DNA from: Xylophilus sp. ASV27
Lineage (GTDB): Bacteria > Pseudomonadota > Gammaproteobacteria > Burkholderiales > Burkholderiaceae_C
DNA: 64,000 bases
Reading direction: 5' to 3'
Assembly: GCF_016428875.1 (NCBI RefSeq)
Contig: NZ_JAELTO010000002.1
Coordinates: 1-64,000 of the forward strand
Numbering within the stretch: the stretch's first letter is position 1; each line of letters starts with the position of its first letter. The notes under the pieces are model-generated. The model was not told where the DNA came from and did no database searches. It saw only the letters and a list, made by a program, of their open reading frames with translations. Positions 17,176-25,916 of this stretch are shown here, in pieces. The position numbers and the translations under genes are program-made.

Positions 17176-18795
17176 ATGGAGGTGTACGACTACATCGTCG
17201 TCGGCGCGGGCTCGTCGGGCTGCGTGGTGGCACGCCGGCTGTCGGACGATCCGCAGGCGCGCGTGCTGCTGATCGAGGCCGGCGGCGACATGGACGACTT
17301 CTGGGTGCACACCCCCGCCGGCATGGCCAAGCTGTTCGCCAGCCAACGTTTCAACTGGCGCTTCAAGACCGCGCCCGTGCCCACGCTGGGCGGGCGCCAG
17401 GTGCAATGGGACCGTGGCAAGGGCCTGGGCGGCTGCAGCGCCGTCAACGGCATGATCTACATGCGCGGCCAGCCCGAGGATTACGAGCAGTGGGCGCGCG
17501 CGGGCAATGCGGGATGGGGCTGGGACGATGTGCTGCCCTACTTCAAGCGCTCGGAGAACAACGCGCGCGGCGCCAGCGCGTTCCACGGCGACCAGGGACC
17601 GCTCAGCGTCACGGATCCGGTGGAGGTCCATCCCGCGGCCGAGGATTTCCTCGCCGCCTGCGCCAACGCGGGAATCCCGCGCTCTGCCGATCTGAACGCC
17701 CCGCCCCACCCCGCGGCCGGATTGCGGCAGTACACGATCCGGGGCGGGCGGCGCCATTCGGCGTACCAGGCGTTCATCGAACCCGTGCGCCAGCGCCGCA
17801 ACCTGAGCATCCTGACCGGCGCCCACGCCACGCGCGTGCTGCTGGAGAACGGCGAGGCCGCGGGCGTGGAGGTGCAGCACGGCGGCCGGCGGCGCAGCCT
17901 CCTGGCGGCGCGCGAGGTGGTGCTCAGCGGCGGCGCTCTCGCCTCGCCGCAGATCCTCATGCTCTCGGGCATCGGCGACGCGGCACAGTTGCAGCGCCAC
18001 GGCATCGCGTTGCAGCGCGAACTGCCGGGCGTGGGGCGCAACCTGCAGGACCACTGGTACGCATCGTTCGCTTGGCGCGTGATCCCGGGCAGCTCGGTCA
18101 ACCATCGCCTCAGCGGCCTGCGCAAATACCTCGAAGGCGCACGCTACCTGTTGACCCGCACCGGCTACCTGGCCCTGGGCGCGGCGCCGGTCACGGCCTA
18201 CGTGAACAGCGAGGAAGGCGGCCGCGCCGACCTGCAGTTGTCGTTCAACGCCATGAGCTTCTCCGCCACGCCCTCGGGCGAGGTGGCGGCCGACGGCTAT
18301 CCCGGCATCTCCGCCTCCGTCGTGCTGCTCACGCCCGCATCGCGCGGCCACATGGAACTGGCGAGCAGCGACCCGCTGCAAGCGCCTCTGTTTCACCCCA
18401 ACTACCTCAGCCATGCGAGCGACGTCCGCCGCCACGTCGCGGGCATGCGCCGGCTGCGCAAGATCATCCAGACGCCGCCGCTGGGCCTGCGCGTGGTCGA
18501 GGAGGTCAAGCCCGGCCCCGCTGCCGCAAGCGACGAACAGTTGCTCGACTATCTCAAGCGCTTCGGCGGGACCGCCTGGCACCCGGTGGGCACCTGCAAG
18601 ATGGGCCATGACGATCAGGCCGTGGTCGATGCGCGGCTGCGCGTGCAAGGCGTGCGGCGCCTGCGGGTGATCGACGCCTCGATCATGCCCACCATCCCCA
18701 CCGGCAACACCAACGCGCCCTGCATCATGCTCGGCGAGAAGGGCGCGGACATGCTCCGCGAGGACGCGCTGCCCGCGCGCGCCGTGGCGGCCTGA
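17176..18795 (+). CDS. GMC-family FAD oxidoreductase (choline dehydrogenase-like)
   Basis: A 539-residue flavoprotein that oxidises an alcohol to an aldehyde. The dinucleotide motif GAGSSG is at 10-15, with the adenine-binding VLLIEAGG downstream. The second GMC signature [16 protein letters not shown] is central. The active-site histidine is H469 in [10 protein letters not shown], with the second active-site region at N511/N513 in TGNTNAP. No signal peptide is present, so it is cytoplasmic or membrane-associated like BetA. It heads the plus-strand set with MmgE/PrpD and aldehyde dehydrogenase. An alcohol dehydrogenase followed by an aldehyde dehydrogenase would convert an alcohol to an acid. 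Confidence 0.93.
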   Translation: MEVYDYIVVGAGSSGCVVARRLSDDPQARVLLIEAGGDMDDFWVHTPAGMAKLFASQRFNWRFKTAPVPTLGGRQVQWDRGKGLGGCSAVNGMIYMRGQPEDYEQWARAGNAGWGWDDVLPYFKRSENNARGASAFHGDQGPLSVTDPVEVHPAAEDFLAACANAGIPRSADLNAPPHPAAGLRQYTIRGGRRHSAYQAFIEPVRQRRNLSILTGAHATRVLLENGEAAGVEVQHGGRRRSLLAAREVVLSGGALASPQILMLSGIGDAAQLQRHGIALQRELPGVGRNLQDHWYASFAWRVIPGSSVNHRLSGLRKYLEGARYLLTRTGYLALGAAPVTAYVNSEEGGRADLQLSFNAMSFSATPSGEVAADGYPGISASVVLLTPASRGHMELASSDPLQAPLFHPNYLSHASDVRRHVAGMRRLRKIIQTPPLGLRVVEEVKPGPAAASDEQLLDYLKRFGGTAWHPVGTCKMGHDDQAVVDARLRVQGVRRLRVIDASIMPTIPTGNTNAPCIMLGEKGADMLREDALPARAVAA

Positions 18796-18852
18796 TCTTC
18801 ATCGACAGCAAGGCAAAGCCTGATGGCATCCGCCGAATTTCAGACATTGAAT

Positions 18853-18901
18853 GCCTGTAGCCCATATAAAAACTAGGCTTTTAGCTATGAATATTATAGC
18901 A
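18853..18901. repeat. Dispersed intergenic repeat, copy 2
   Basis: It follows the consensus of copies 1, 4 and 5 (GCCTGTAGCCC, then CTAGGCTTTTAGCTAT, then TTATAGCA) with a diverged first stem. It lies between the GMC and MmgE/PrpD genes, in the 141-base gap. Confidence 0.65.
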
Positions 18902-18936
18902 AATCAACGACAGCACCTCTCCTGCAGGAGCCACCC

Positions 18937-20376
18937 ATGAGCCCCCACACCATCGTCGAACAGCTCGCCCATTTCGCCGCCGGCGTCGATATCGCCCAAC
19001 TGCCGGAGAACGTCGTGCAGGAGTGCAAGCGCGACATCCTCGACTCTCTCGGCGTCGCGCTGGCGGGCATCGATCACGCCCGGAGCCGCATCGGCATCGA
19101 GATGGCCCGCCGGATAGGCGGCAGCGCAGGCACTGCGACCATCATCGGCACCGGCGAGCGCTCGACTGTCTACGGCGCCGCCTTCGCCAACAGCGAGATG
19201 CTCAACGCGCTGGACGCCGATTCGGTGCTGCTGCCCGGGCACGTGAGCCCCTACGTGCTGCCCGGCGCCTTCGCCACGGCCGAGGCGCTGCGGCGCTCCG
19301 GCCGGGACCTGATCGCCGCCGTGGCGGTGTCGCACGAAATCTCCTGCCGCTTCGGCGCCGCGATGCCCGGCTACCGCGATACGAAGGACGGCAAGCTCGC
19401 CAACCCCGCCTCGGTCGTGGGCTACAGCAGCACCGTGTTCGGCGCCACCGCATCGGCAGGCAAGCTCAAGCGCCTGTCGGCCGCCCAACTGGCCAACGCA
19501 CTTGGCCTGGCCGCGGCCTCCGCGCCGGTCAACGCGCAGCGCGCCTGGTTCATGCATGCGCCCACGGCCACCATCAAGTACCAGTTGGCCGGCGGGATGA
19601 CCAGCGTCGCGCTCACTGCCGCCGACATGGGCGAACTGGGCCATCGCGGCGACCTGCGCATCCTGGACGACGAGGTCAACGGCTGGGCCAGCTTCATCGG
19701 AACCGACCGCTGGCTGCCCACCGCCATCACCGACGGCCTGGGCCAGGACTGGCGCTTTCCCGCGTTCCAGATGTTCAAGCCCTATCCGCACTGCCGCGTC
19801 ATGCACGCGCCGCTGGACCTGCTGATCGACATCGTGAGCACCCACGATCTGAAGCCGGACGAGATCGAGAGCATCACCTCCTTCGGCGAAGGCTGGGCCT
19901 ATGTGCTGCCCTGCTTCACCAGCCGCGAGATCCTGCAGGTGCACGACGCGCAGTTCTGCTTCGCGCACGGCCTGGCCGTGGCGGCCCACCGCATCCCGCC
20001 CGGCCCGCGCTGGCAGGACCCGGCGGTGGTGTTCGATCCGTCCGTGCTGGCGTTGATGAACCGGGTTTCGCTGCAGACCCACCCGGGCTACTTCCAGTCG
20101 GTGTCGACGGACATCTCCAGCCGCCCGTCGCGCGTGGAAGTGCGCGCGCGCGGCCAAGTCTTCGCCGGTGAGAAGATGTTCCCCAAGGGCACGCCCTCGG
20201 CCGACCCCTCGACCTACATGACGACGGAAGAACTGGTCGCCAAGTTCCGCAGCTTCGTCGACGGCCTGCTCCCCGCGGCGGCCATCGACCGGGCGGTGGA
20301 CAGCGTGCTGAACCTCGAACAGGTGAAGGACTTCGGCACCGTCATCCGCCAGTTCGTGCGCTCGCCGCAGCCCTGA
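18937..20376 (+). CDS. MmgE/PrpD family protein
   Basis: The 479-residue protein belongs to the same family as the product of 11539 but is clearly different in sequence. It has the N-terminal helical block CKRDILDSLGVALAGIDHARS, LNALDADSVLLPGHVSPYV in place of the usual D-D-H segment, and FKPYPHCRVMHAPLD in the lid domain. These are the canonical regions of 2-methylcitrate dehydratase relatives, so a hydro-lyase or decarboxylase acting on a polycarboxylate is expected. It is 11 bases upstream of the aldehyde dehydrogenase and surely co-transcribed. Confidence 0.88.
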   Translation: MSPHTIVEQLAHFAAGVDIAQLPENVVQECKRDILDSLGVALAGIDHARSRIGIEMARRIGGSAGTATIIGTGERSTVYGAAFANSEMLNALDADSVLLPGHVSPYVLPGAFATAEALRRSGRDLIAAVAVSHEISCRFGAAMPGYRDTKDGKLANPASVVGYSSTVFGATASAGKLKRLSAAQLANALGLAAASAPVNAQRAWFMHAPTATIKYQLAGGMTSVALTAADMGELGHRGDLRILDDEVNGWASFIGTDRWLPTAITDGLGQDWRFPAFQMFKPYPHCRVMHAPLDLLIDIVSTHDLKPDEIESITSFGEGWAYVLPCFTSREILQVHDAQFCFAHGLAVAAHRIPPGPRWQDPAVVFDPSVLALMNRVSLQTHPGYFQSVSTDISSRPSRVEVRARGQVFAGEKMFPKGTPSADPSTYMTTEELVAKFRSFVDGLLPAAAIDRAVDSVLNLEQVKDFGTVIRQFVRSPQP

Positions 20377-20387
20377 GGAGACAAGCC

Positions 20388-21860
20388 ATGAAAAGCCCGT
20401 CCCTGAACATGCCCCACGCCGACCGGCTCTACATCGGCGGCCGGTGGGTCCAGCCCTCCACCAGCGAGACGTTTGCCGTGCTCAACTGCGCCACCGAAGA
20501 GGTGGTGGCGCACGCCGCCCAGGCCACCGAATCCGACGTGGCCGCTGCCGTGCAGGCCGCGCGCGAGGCCTTCGACCACGGCCCCTGGCCACGCATGGCG
20601 CCGGCCGAGCGCGCCGCCTACCTGGAGAAGATCGCCGAGCGGCTCGAAGCGCTGAACGACGAGTTCGCGCGCGGCTGGAGCATCGAATCCGGCGTGCTCT
20701 ACAAAATAGCCAAGCCGCGCATCGGCCTGTTCCTGAGCGGCGCATTCCGCCAGTACACGGCCATGGCGCAGACCTATCCGTTCGTGGCGCCCACGCGCTC
20801 GGTCACCGGCCACCAGGCCTATCAGGTGCAGGAGCCCGTGGGCGTGGTCGCCGTGATCGTGCCGTGGAACGGCCCGGCCGGGCTGCTGGCCTACAAGCTC
20901 GCGCCCGCGCTGCTGGCGGGCTGCACGGCCGTCATCAAGAACACGCCCGAGACGCCGAGTTCGGGCCACCTGTTCGCGCAGATCTGCCACGAGGAGGGGC
21001 TGCCGCCCGGCGTGGTCAACATGGTGACGGCGGACCGGGCCGTGTCCGAGACGCTGGTGCGCCACCCCGGCGTGGACAAGATCACCTTCACCGGCTCCAC
21101 CGGCGCGGGCCGGCGCATCGGCGCCGTGGCCGCCGAGCGCGTGGCCCGCGTCACGCTGGAGCTGGGCGGCAAGTCGCCCGCCGTGGTGCTGGACGACTAC
21201 GACGTGGAGGCCGCCGCCAAGGTGCTGGGCGCGCCCTACTTCGGCTACCTCTCGGGCCAGGTCTGCCACAGCCTCACGCGCATCATCGTACCGGCCGCTA
21301 GGCACGACGCGATGGTCGAGGCACTGGCCGCCGCCGCGCGCAGCATGGTGTTGGGCGACCCGCTCGACGAGGCGACGAGCATGGGTCCGCTTGCCACGGC
21401 GGCGCAGCGCGGCGTGGTCGAGCGCATGGTGGCGCAAAGCGTCGCCCAGGGCGCGCAGCTCGTCACGGGCGGCAGGCGCCCCGCGCACCTCGGGCGCGGC
21501 TTCTTCTTCGAGCCCACGGTGTTCGCCAACGTGGACAGCCGCTCCTTCGCGGCGCAGAACGAGTTCTTCGGCCCCGTGCTGTCGGTGATCGCGGCCGACA
21601 GCGAACGGCACGCGATCGACATGGCCAACGACAGCATCTTCGGCCTCAACGCCGTGGTGTTCACCCACGACACCGAGCGCGCCATGCGCGTGGCGCGCCA
21701 GTTGCGCGCGGGCTCGGTGGGGCACAACGCCTCGCGCACGGACTTCTCGATCGGCTTCGGCGGCTTCAAACAGTCGGGCATCGGGCGCGAAGGCGGCGTG
21801 GGCGGACTCGAAGCCTTCCTCGAATCGAAGACCGTGGTGCTGGACCGGATGGCCTCCTGA
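20388..21860 (+). CDS. NAD(P)-dependent aldehyde dehydrogenase
   Basis: A 490-residue enzyme oxidising an aldehyde to a carboxylate. The catalytic cysteine is C293 in SGQVCHS and the general base is E258 in LELGGKSP. VPWNGPAGL holds the oxyanion asparagine, and the FTGSTGAG loop binds the cofactor. The residue before GQVC, serine, replaces the common asparagine, a minor oddity. The C-terminal GFGGFKQSGIGREGG signature is present. It would act on the product of the GMC enzyme upstream. The LysR gene starts 17 bases downstream. Confidence 0.94.
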   Translation: MKSPSLNMPHADRLYIGGRWVQPSTSETFAVLNCATEEVVAHAAQATESDVAAAVQAAREAFDHGPWPRMAPAERAAYLEKIAERLEALNDEFARGWSIESGVLYKIAKPRIGLFLSGAFRQYTAMAQTYPFVAPTRSVTGHQAYQVQEPVGVVAVIVPWNGPAGLLAYKLAPALLAGCTAVIKNTPETPSSGHLFAQICHEEGLPPGVVNMVTADRAVSETLVRHPGVDKITFTGSTGAGRRIGAVAAERVARVTLELGGKSPAVVLDDYDVEAAAKVLGAPYFGYLSGQVCHSLTRIIVPAARHDAMVEALAAAARSMVLGDPLDEATSMGPLATAAQRGVVERMVAQSVAQGAQLVTGGRRPAHLGRGFFFEPTVFANVDSRSFAAQNEFFGPVLSVIAADSERHAIDMANDSIFGLNAVVFTHDTERAMRVARQLRAGSVGHNASRTDFSIGFGGFKQSGIGREGGVGGLEAFLESKTVVLDRMAS

Positions 21861-21877
21861 GCCCGGAGCCGGCCGCC

Positions 21878-22807
21878 ATGACCTTCAACCGACTGCACTT
21901 CATCCGTCAGGTCGATCTGTTCACGCTGCGGCTGTTCCTCTCGGCCGTGGATGAACAGCAGATCGGCCGCGCCGCGATCCGCGAGAATATCGCCGCATCC
22001 ACCGCCACCAAGCGCATCCAGGACTTCGAGGAGATCGCGGGCGTGCCGCTGCTGGAGCGCACGCCCAAGGGCGTGGTGGCCACACCGGCGGGCGAGGTCA
22101 TCGTGCGCTACATCCGCAAGCTGTTCTCCGACATGGACGACATGCGCGCGGAGATCGCCGCCTTCGGTGAAGGGCTGCGCGGCGAGGTGTTCGTGGCCTC
22201 GGCGCGCTCCATCTTCGTGCCGTTCCTCTCGCGCGAGTTGGGCAATTTCGCGCGCGATTTTCCGCAAGTGGACCTGGTGCTGCGCGAGCTGGAGAACACG
22301 GCCATCGTGCAGGCCGTGATCCAGGGAGACGCGGACATCGGCGTGTTCGCCATGGCGCCGGGGCTGGACCTGGGCGGAATCAACACCCACCCCTACCGCA
22401 CCGACCGGCTGGTGGCCGTGGTACCCGAGGCCCACCCGCTGGCCGCCCACGCAAGCGTTTCGTTCGAGGAACTCGTTCCCGAGAACCTGATCGTGATATC
22501 GGCCATGCACGCGACTTTCGCCAAGGCGGCGCGCAAGCTGGGCGGCGAATACAAGCCCAAATACAGCGTGCGCAGCACGGGCGTGGCCATGAGCCTGGCG
22601 CAGGCCCGGCTGGGGGTGACGGTGCAGCCCGAGTGCGACGTCGTGCAGGCGCAGATCGACGGCGTGGTGGCCGTGCCCATGTCGGACGCCTGGGCCCGGC
22701 GCATCGTGCAGATCGCCACCCCGCGCGAGCGCACGCTGAGCCCCGCCGCGCGCGCCTTGCTCGAGCAGTTGCTGAGCCGGCCGGCGGACACGCCGCCAGG
22801 CGCCTGA
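21878..22807 (+). CDS. LysR-family transcriptional regulator
   Basis: A 309-residue LysR protein with an N-terminal helix-turn-helix (around residues 18-75: DLFTLRLFLSAVD, then IAASTATKRIQDFEEIAGVPLLER) and a periplasmic-binding-like co-inducer domain with GDADIGVF. The recognition region is less canonical than usual. It is co-oriented with the GMC-aldehyde dehydrogenase genes rather than divergent, and probably co-transcribed. It is the best candidate to bind the shared motif at 17037 and 24059. Confidence 0.9.
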   Translation: MTFNRLHFIRQVDLFTLRLFLSAVDEQQIGRAAIRENIAASTATKRIQDFEEIAGVPLLERTPKGVVATPAGEVIVRYIRKLFSDMDDMRAEIAAFGEGLRGEVFVASARSIFVPFLSRELGNFARDFPQVDLVLRELENTAIVQAVIQGDADIGVFAMAPGLDLGGINTHPYRTDRLVAVVPEAHPLAAHASVSFEELVPENLIVISAMHATFAKAARKLGGEYKPKYSVRSTGVAMSLAQARLGVTVQPECDVVQAQIDGVVAVPMSDAWARRIVQIATPRERTLSPAARALLEQLLSRPADTPPGA

Positions 22808-23194
22808 TCAGGCGGCCGGCTCGGCAGGCGCGGCGGCCCGCGCGCCGCGCGGCTGCAGCAGCGCCCCGATCTCGTCCAGGCCAAAGCCGTACTCGCCCAG
22901 CAGCGCCTCGGTGCGCTCGCGCAGGCGCAGCGCCGAGTGGCGCAGCGTGGCCGGGCTCTCGCTCCACTGCTGCGGAATGCCGATGGTGCGAATCGTGCCC
23001 TCGCCCGGATGCTCCAGCACGCCGAAGAAGCCTACGGCCTGCCTGTGCGCGTCCTGCAGCAGGGTTTCGGGCGTGTTCATGGCGATGGCGGGGATGTCCA
23101 TGGCCTGCGGCCGCAGGCTGAACAGCAGCGCGTCCGCCGATGCCAGCACGCGCCGCTGTGCCGCCAGCCCGTGGGGGTGCTTCAGGTCCAGCAA
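22808..23194 (-). pseudogene. caiB-like pseudogene with internal deletion
   Basis: The frame reads as two separate parts of a CaiB protein joined in phase. LDLKHP...FSLRPQAM corresponds to residues near 72-101 of the protein at 29864, then it jumps to DIPAIAMNTPETLL, which corresponds to residue 309 onward, and runs through GIPQQWSES to a normal-looking C-terminus. About 207 residues including the catalytic aspartate are missing, and so is the N-terminus. The upstream end runs into the 3' end of the SDR gene. It cannot be a working transferase. The source gene was a close relative of 29864. Confidence 0.85.
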
Positions 23195-24009
23195 TGGATC
23201 GTGAGCCCGCCCGTCGGGCTGATGGCGGTGCCGGTGAGATGGGCCGCATCGTCCGACGCGAAGAAGGCCACGACCTTGCCGATGTCCGCCGGGCTGGCCA
23301 CGCCCAGCGGGCTGTGCGCGACGATCTTCTCGTACTGCCTGCGGTGCATGTCCGAGACGGTGCTGCCGGGGCCGAACACCGCGCTCCAGGACGGCGTGTC
23401 GCGCACCACGGTCACACAGACGCAGTTCACGCGGATGCGCTCCCGTGCCAGATCCCTGGCCAGCACCCTGCTCGCGGCAATCAGCCCGCCCGAGAAGCTG
23501 GCGATGGCCGTCTGCCCCGGCGTGGGGCTGCGCCCGCCCTCGGAGGTGACGAACACCACGCTGCCGCCGCCGCGCTCGCGCATCGCGGGCACGGCGGCCT
23601 GCACCACGAGCAGCTTGGCCGCGAGGGCCTGGCCGACGAACTGCGCGACGCGCTCCAGATCGATGCCGGCGAACGGGCCGCGCACCTCGGGCGAGCGCGC
23701 CTCATCGTCATTGCCGCCCGCGTTGGGCACCACGATGTCCACACCGCCGAAGCGGCGAACCGCCTCGGCCGCCACGGCCTGCATGTCGGCCCGGGAACGC
23801 ACGTCGCCTGGGGCGAAGCAGGCCTCGCCGCCCAGGTCGCGGATCTCGTCGAGCACGGCGCGGGCGTTGTCCGCGCTGCGCCCATTGACGACGACGCGCG
23901 CGCCGCGCGCTGCCAGTTGCAGCGCCACGCCTTTTCCGATGCCGCCCGTGCCGCCCGTGACGATGGCGACCCTGCCATCCAGTAGGTTGATCGTCGGATG
24001 TGGTGCCAT
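23182..24009 (-). CDS. SDR-family protein lacking the catalytic Tyr and Lys
   Basis: The 275-residue protein has a normal nucleotide-binding half (TGGTGGIGKG, residues 18-27; DV at 69-70; PNAGG at 95-99) and a catalytic-site serine in FVTSEGG. At the YxxxK position the sequence is I169-A-S-F-S173, so both key residues are gone. It may bind a nucleotide without ordinary dehydrogenase chemistry, or use another mechanism. The last few codons overlap the remains of a caiB gene, so its C-terminus could be altered. It is divergent from the acyl-CoA dehydrogenase at 24252, with a conserved motif between them. Confidence 0.85.
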   Translation of the reverse strand: MAPHPTINLLDGRVAIVTGGTGGIGKGVALQLAARGARVVVNGRSADNARAVLDEIRDLGGEACFAPGDVRSRADMQAVAAEAVRRFGGVDIVVPNAGGNDDEARSPEVRGPFAGIDLERVAQFVGQALAAKLLVVQAAVPAMRERGGGSVVFVTSEGGRSPTPGQTAIASFSGGLIAASRVLARDLARERIRVNCVCVTVVRDTPSWSAVFGPGSTVSDMHRRQYEKIVAHSPLGVASPADIGKVVAFFASDDAAHLTGTAISPTGGLTIHCWT

Positions 24010-24058
24010 GCCCTATTGCTCCTGGTGTGGGCCACAGCGTACGCGGCGACATGCGCCG

Positions 24059-24100
24059 ATCCAAGTGCGGATTTCCGAAGCGCCGCTTCCAGGAAACGAA
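24059..24100. promoter_or_regulatory. Putative operator, copy 2 of the motif shared with 17037-17080
   Basis: It matches the 17-kb motif over 31 bases with four differences. Two inverted repeats are nested here: GAAGCG-C-CGCTTC (24077-24089) and GGATTTC with GAAATCC (about 24069-24104). It lies between the divergent SDR and acyl-CoA dehydrogenase genes, 50 bases from the former. Confidence 0.5.
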
Positions 24101-24185
24101 ATCCGCCGTGACCGATTCGCATCAGAACGTCCTCCGCGACGCGAGCGCTTCGGGGCCATCGAAACGCGGCTTCGAAATTCACAAC

Positions 24186-24214
24186 TTGGATTGCCTGGCC
24201 GCTTTCCCTAGCCT
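24186..24214 (+). promoter_or_regulatory. Putative sigma-70 promoter of the acyl-CoA dehydrogenase/AtuA operon
   Basis: TTGGAT at 24186-24191 and TAGCCT at 24209-24214 are 17 bases apart, 38 bases before the start codon at 24252. The boxes are reasonable but not perfect matches. The shared motif at 24059 would lie about 100 bases upstream, a fitting place for an activator. Confidence 0.4.
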
Positions 24215-24251
24215 ACCGGGGTCAACGCAATACCCCAAGGAGCAACCGACC

Positions 24252-25397
24252 ATGGCCAATTTCCTCGACGACTCGCAGCAGATGTGGCTCGACACCGTGA
24301 ACCGTTTCATGGACAACGAGATCACCGTCGAATACATCCGCAAGTGCGACGTGGGCCGCGACTACCCCTACGAGGCCTACGAGAAGATCGCCCGGCAAGG
24401 CTGGCTGGGCCTGCTGTTCAGCGAGGAGGAAGGCGGCGCCGGCGGCAACATCTTCGACTACACGCTGATGGCGGAGGGCCTGGGAAAGTACGGCTTCGAC
24501 TTCGCGGCCGCCATCCTGGTGCCCACCTTCACCGCGATGAACATCGCCAAGTACGGCTCGCCCGCGCAGAAAGAGAAGTACATCCGGCCCTTCATCGAAG
24601 GCAAGATCCGCTTCTCGGTGTCGATCTCCGAGCCCGACGCCGGCTCCGACGCTTCCAACACCAAGACCCGCGCGCGGCGCGACGCCAACGGCGACTGGAT
24701 CGTCAGCGGCCAGAAGCTCTGGTGCAGCGGCGCGGCGGCCAAGGACGTGGTGATCGCCATGCTGGTGCGCACCGACCCCGACAACAAGCACGGCGGCCTG
24801 TCGGTGCTGCTGATCCCGAACGACACGCCGGGCATGGTCATCAACAAGCTGCCCACGCTGTCGCGCCATGCCACCGGAACGACCGAGATCTTCCTCGACA
24901 ACGTGCGCGTGCCGGGCGACGCCATGCTGGGCGAGGAAGGCCAGGGCTGGAAGATCATCACCGAGCATCTGGAACTGGAACGCTGCTCGGTGGCCGCGGC
25001 CTACGTGGGCAATGCCCAGGAGGCGGTGTCGAACGCGGTGCGCTATGCGCATGAGCGCATCCAGTTCGGCAAGCAGTTGTGGGACTTCCAGGTGCTCAAG
25101 CACATGCTGGCAGACCGCCAGACCGAGGTCGATGCCGCGCGCCTGCTGTGTTACCGCGCCGCGCAACTGGCCGCCGAGCACAAGCCCTGCAGCCGCGAGG
25201 TGTCGATGGCCAAGCTCTACGGCTCCGAGACGCTCAAGGCCTGCGCGTTGACCGGCATGCAGGTGCTGGGCGGCTATGCCAACCTGCCGGAGGCCGACAT
25301 GGAGCGCTACCTGCGCGAGAGCATCCAGTGCACGATCGGCGGTGGCACCTCGCAGATCCAGAAGACCATCATCGCCAAGTCGATGCGTCTGGGTTGA
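24252..25397 (+). CDS. Acyl-CoA dehydrogenase, isovaleryl-type active site
   Basis: A 381-residue flavoenzyme. ISEPDAGSDASN and KLWCSGAA mark the FAD and acyl-CoA pocket. At the usual catalytic spot near the C-terminus the sequence is GGGTSQIQ, with G364 instead of glutamate. LELER at 240-244 matches the isovaleryl-CoA dehydrogenase pattern where the base comes from another helix, so E243 is the likely base. That points to branched substrates. The ATG at 24252 follows AAGGAG, and the frame is open back to 24000 without family resemblance. First gene of a plus-strand operon to 32313. Confidence 0.93.
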   Translation: MANFLDDSQQMWLDTVNRFMDNEITVEYIRKCDVGRDYPYEAYEKIARQGWLGLLFSEEEGGAGGNIFDYTLMAEGLGKYGFDFAAAILVPTFTAMNIAKYGSPAQKEKYIRPFIEGKIRFSVSISEPDAGSDASNTKTRARRDANGDWIVSGQKLWCSGAAAKDVVIAMLVRTDPDNKHGGLSVLLIPNDTPGMVINKLPTLSRHATGTTEIFLDNVRVPGDAMLGEEGQGWKIITEHLELERCSVAAAYVGNAQEAVSNAVRYAHERIQFGKQLWDFQVLKHMLADRQTEVDAARLLCYRAAQLAAEHKPCSREVSMAKLYGSETLKACALTGMQVLGGYANLPEADMERYLRESIQCTIGGGTSQIQKTIIAKSMRLG

Positions 25398-25414
25398 CCC
25401 CTTCGGAGACAAGC

Positions 25415-25912
25415 ATGAGCCTCATCAACAACCAGATCAACCAGACCTTCGACGAGCTGGAAGACGGCCAGGTCTTCAACTCGGGCGGCCGCACCATCAC
25501 CGAGACCGACGTGGTCAACTACTGCGCGCTCACCGGCAACTGGATCGCGATCCACTCCAACACGCTCTACGCCTCCAAGACCCGCTTTGGCAAGCGGCTG
25601 GTGCAGGGCGCCCTCACCTACTCCATCGCCACCGGCCTGATCCAGTTCGGCCTGGGCATCCAGGCCAACTACGGCATAGACAACATGCGCTTCCTCAAGC
25701 CCGTGCTGATCGACGACACCGTGTTCGCCAAGGCCACCGTGATCGGCAAGAAGGTCAAGGACGAGAAGTACGGCGTGATCAAGTTCCTGATCCAGGTGCA
25801 GAACCAGGACGGCGACGTAGTGCAGCAGGGCGAATGGAGCCTGTTGATGCTGCGCCGGCGCGAGGACCTCGACGCGCTGGTGGCCTCCACCTTGCCCGCG
25901 TCCAGGGGCTGA
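25415..25912 (+). CDS. MaoC-family single hot-dog hydratase
   Basis: The 165-residue protein has one hot-dog fold with the hydratase motif region YCALTGNWIAIHSN. The family usually has GDxNPxH. Here the aspartate position is N42 while H47 is kept, so catalysis may be altered. A GAGAC ribosome binding site precedes the ATG at 25415. It lies 17 bases after the acyl-CoA dehydrogenase, suggesting hydration of the enoyl-CoA product, and four bases before the AtuA-like gene. Confidence 0.88.
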   Translation: MSLINNQINQTFDELEDGQVFNSGGRTITETDVVNYCALTGNWIAIHSNTLYASKTRFGKRLVQGALTYSIATGLIQFGLGIQANYGIDNMRFLKPVLIDDTVFAKATVIGKKVKDEKYGVIKFLIQVQNQDGDVVQQGEWSLLMLRRREDLDALVASTLPASRG

Positions 25913-25916
25913 GGCC

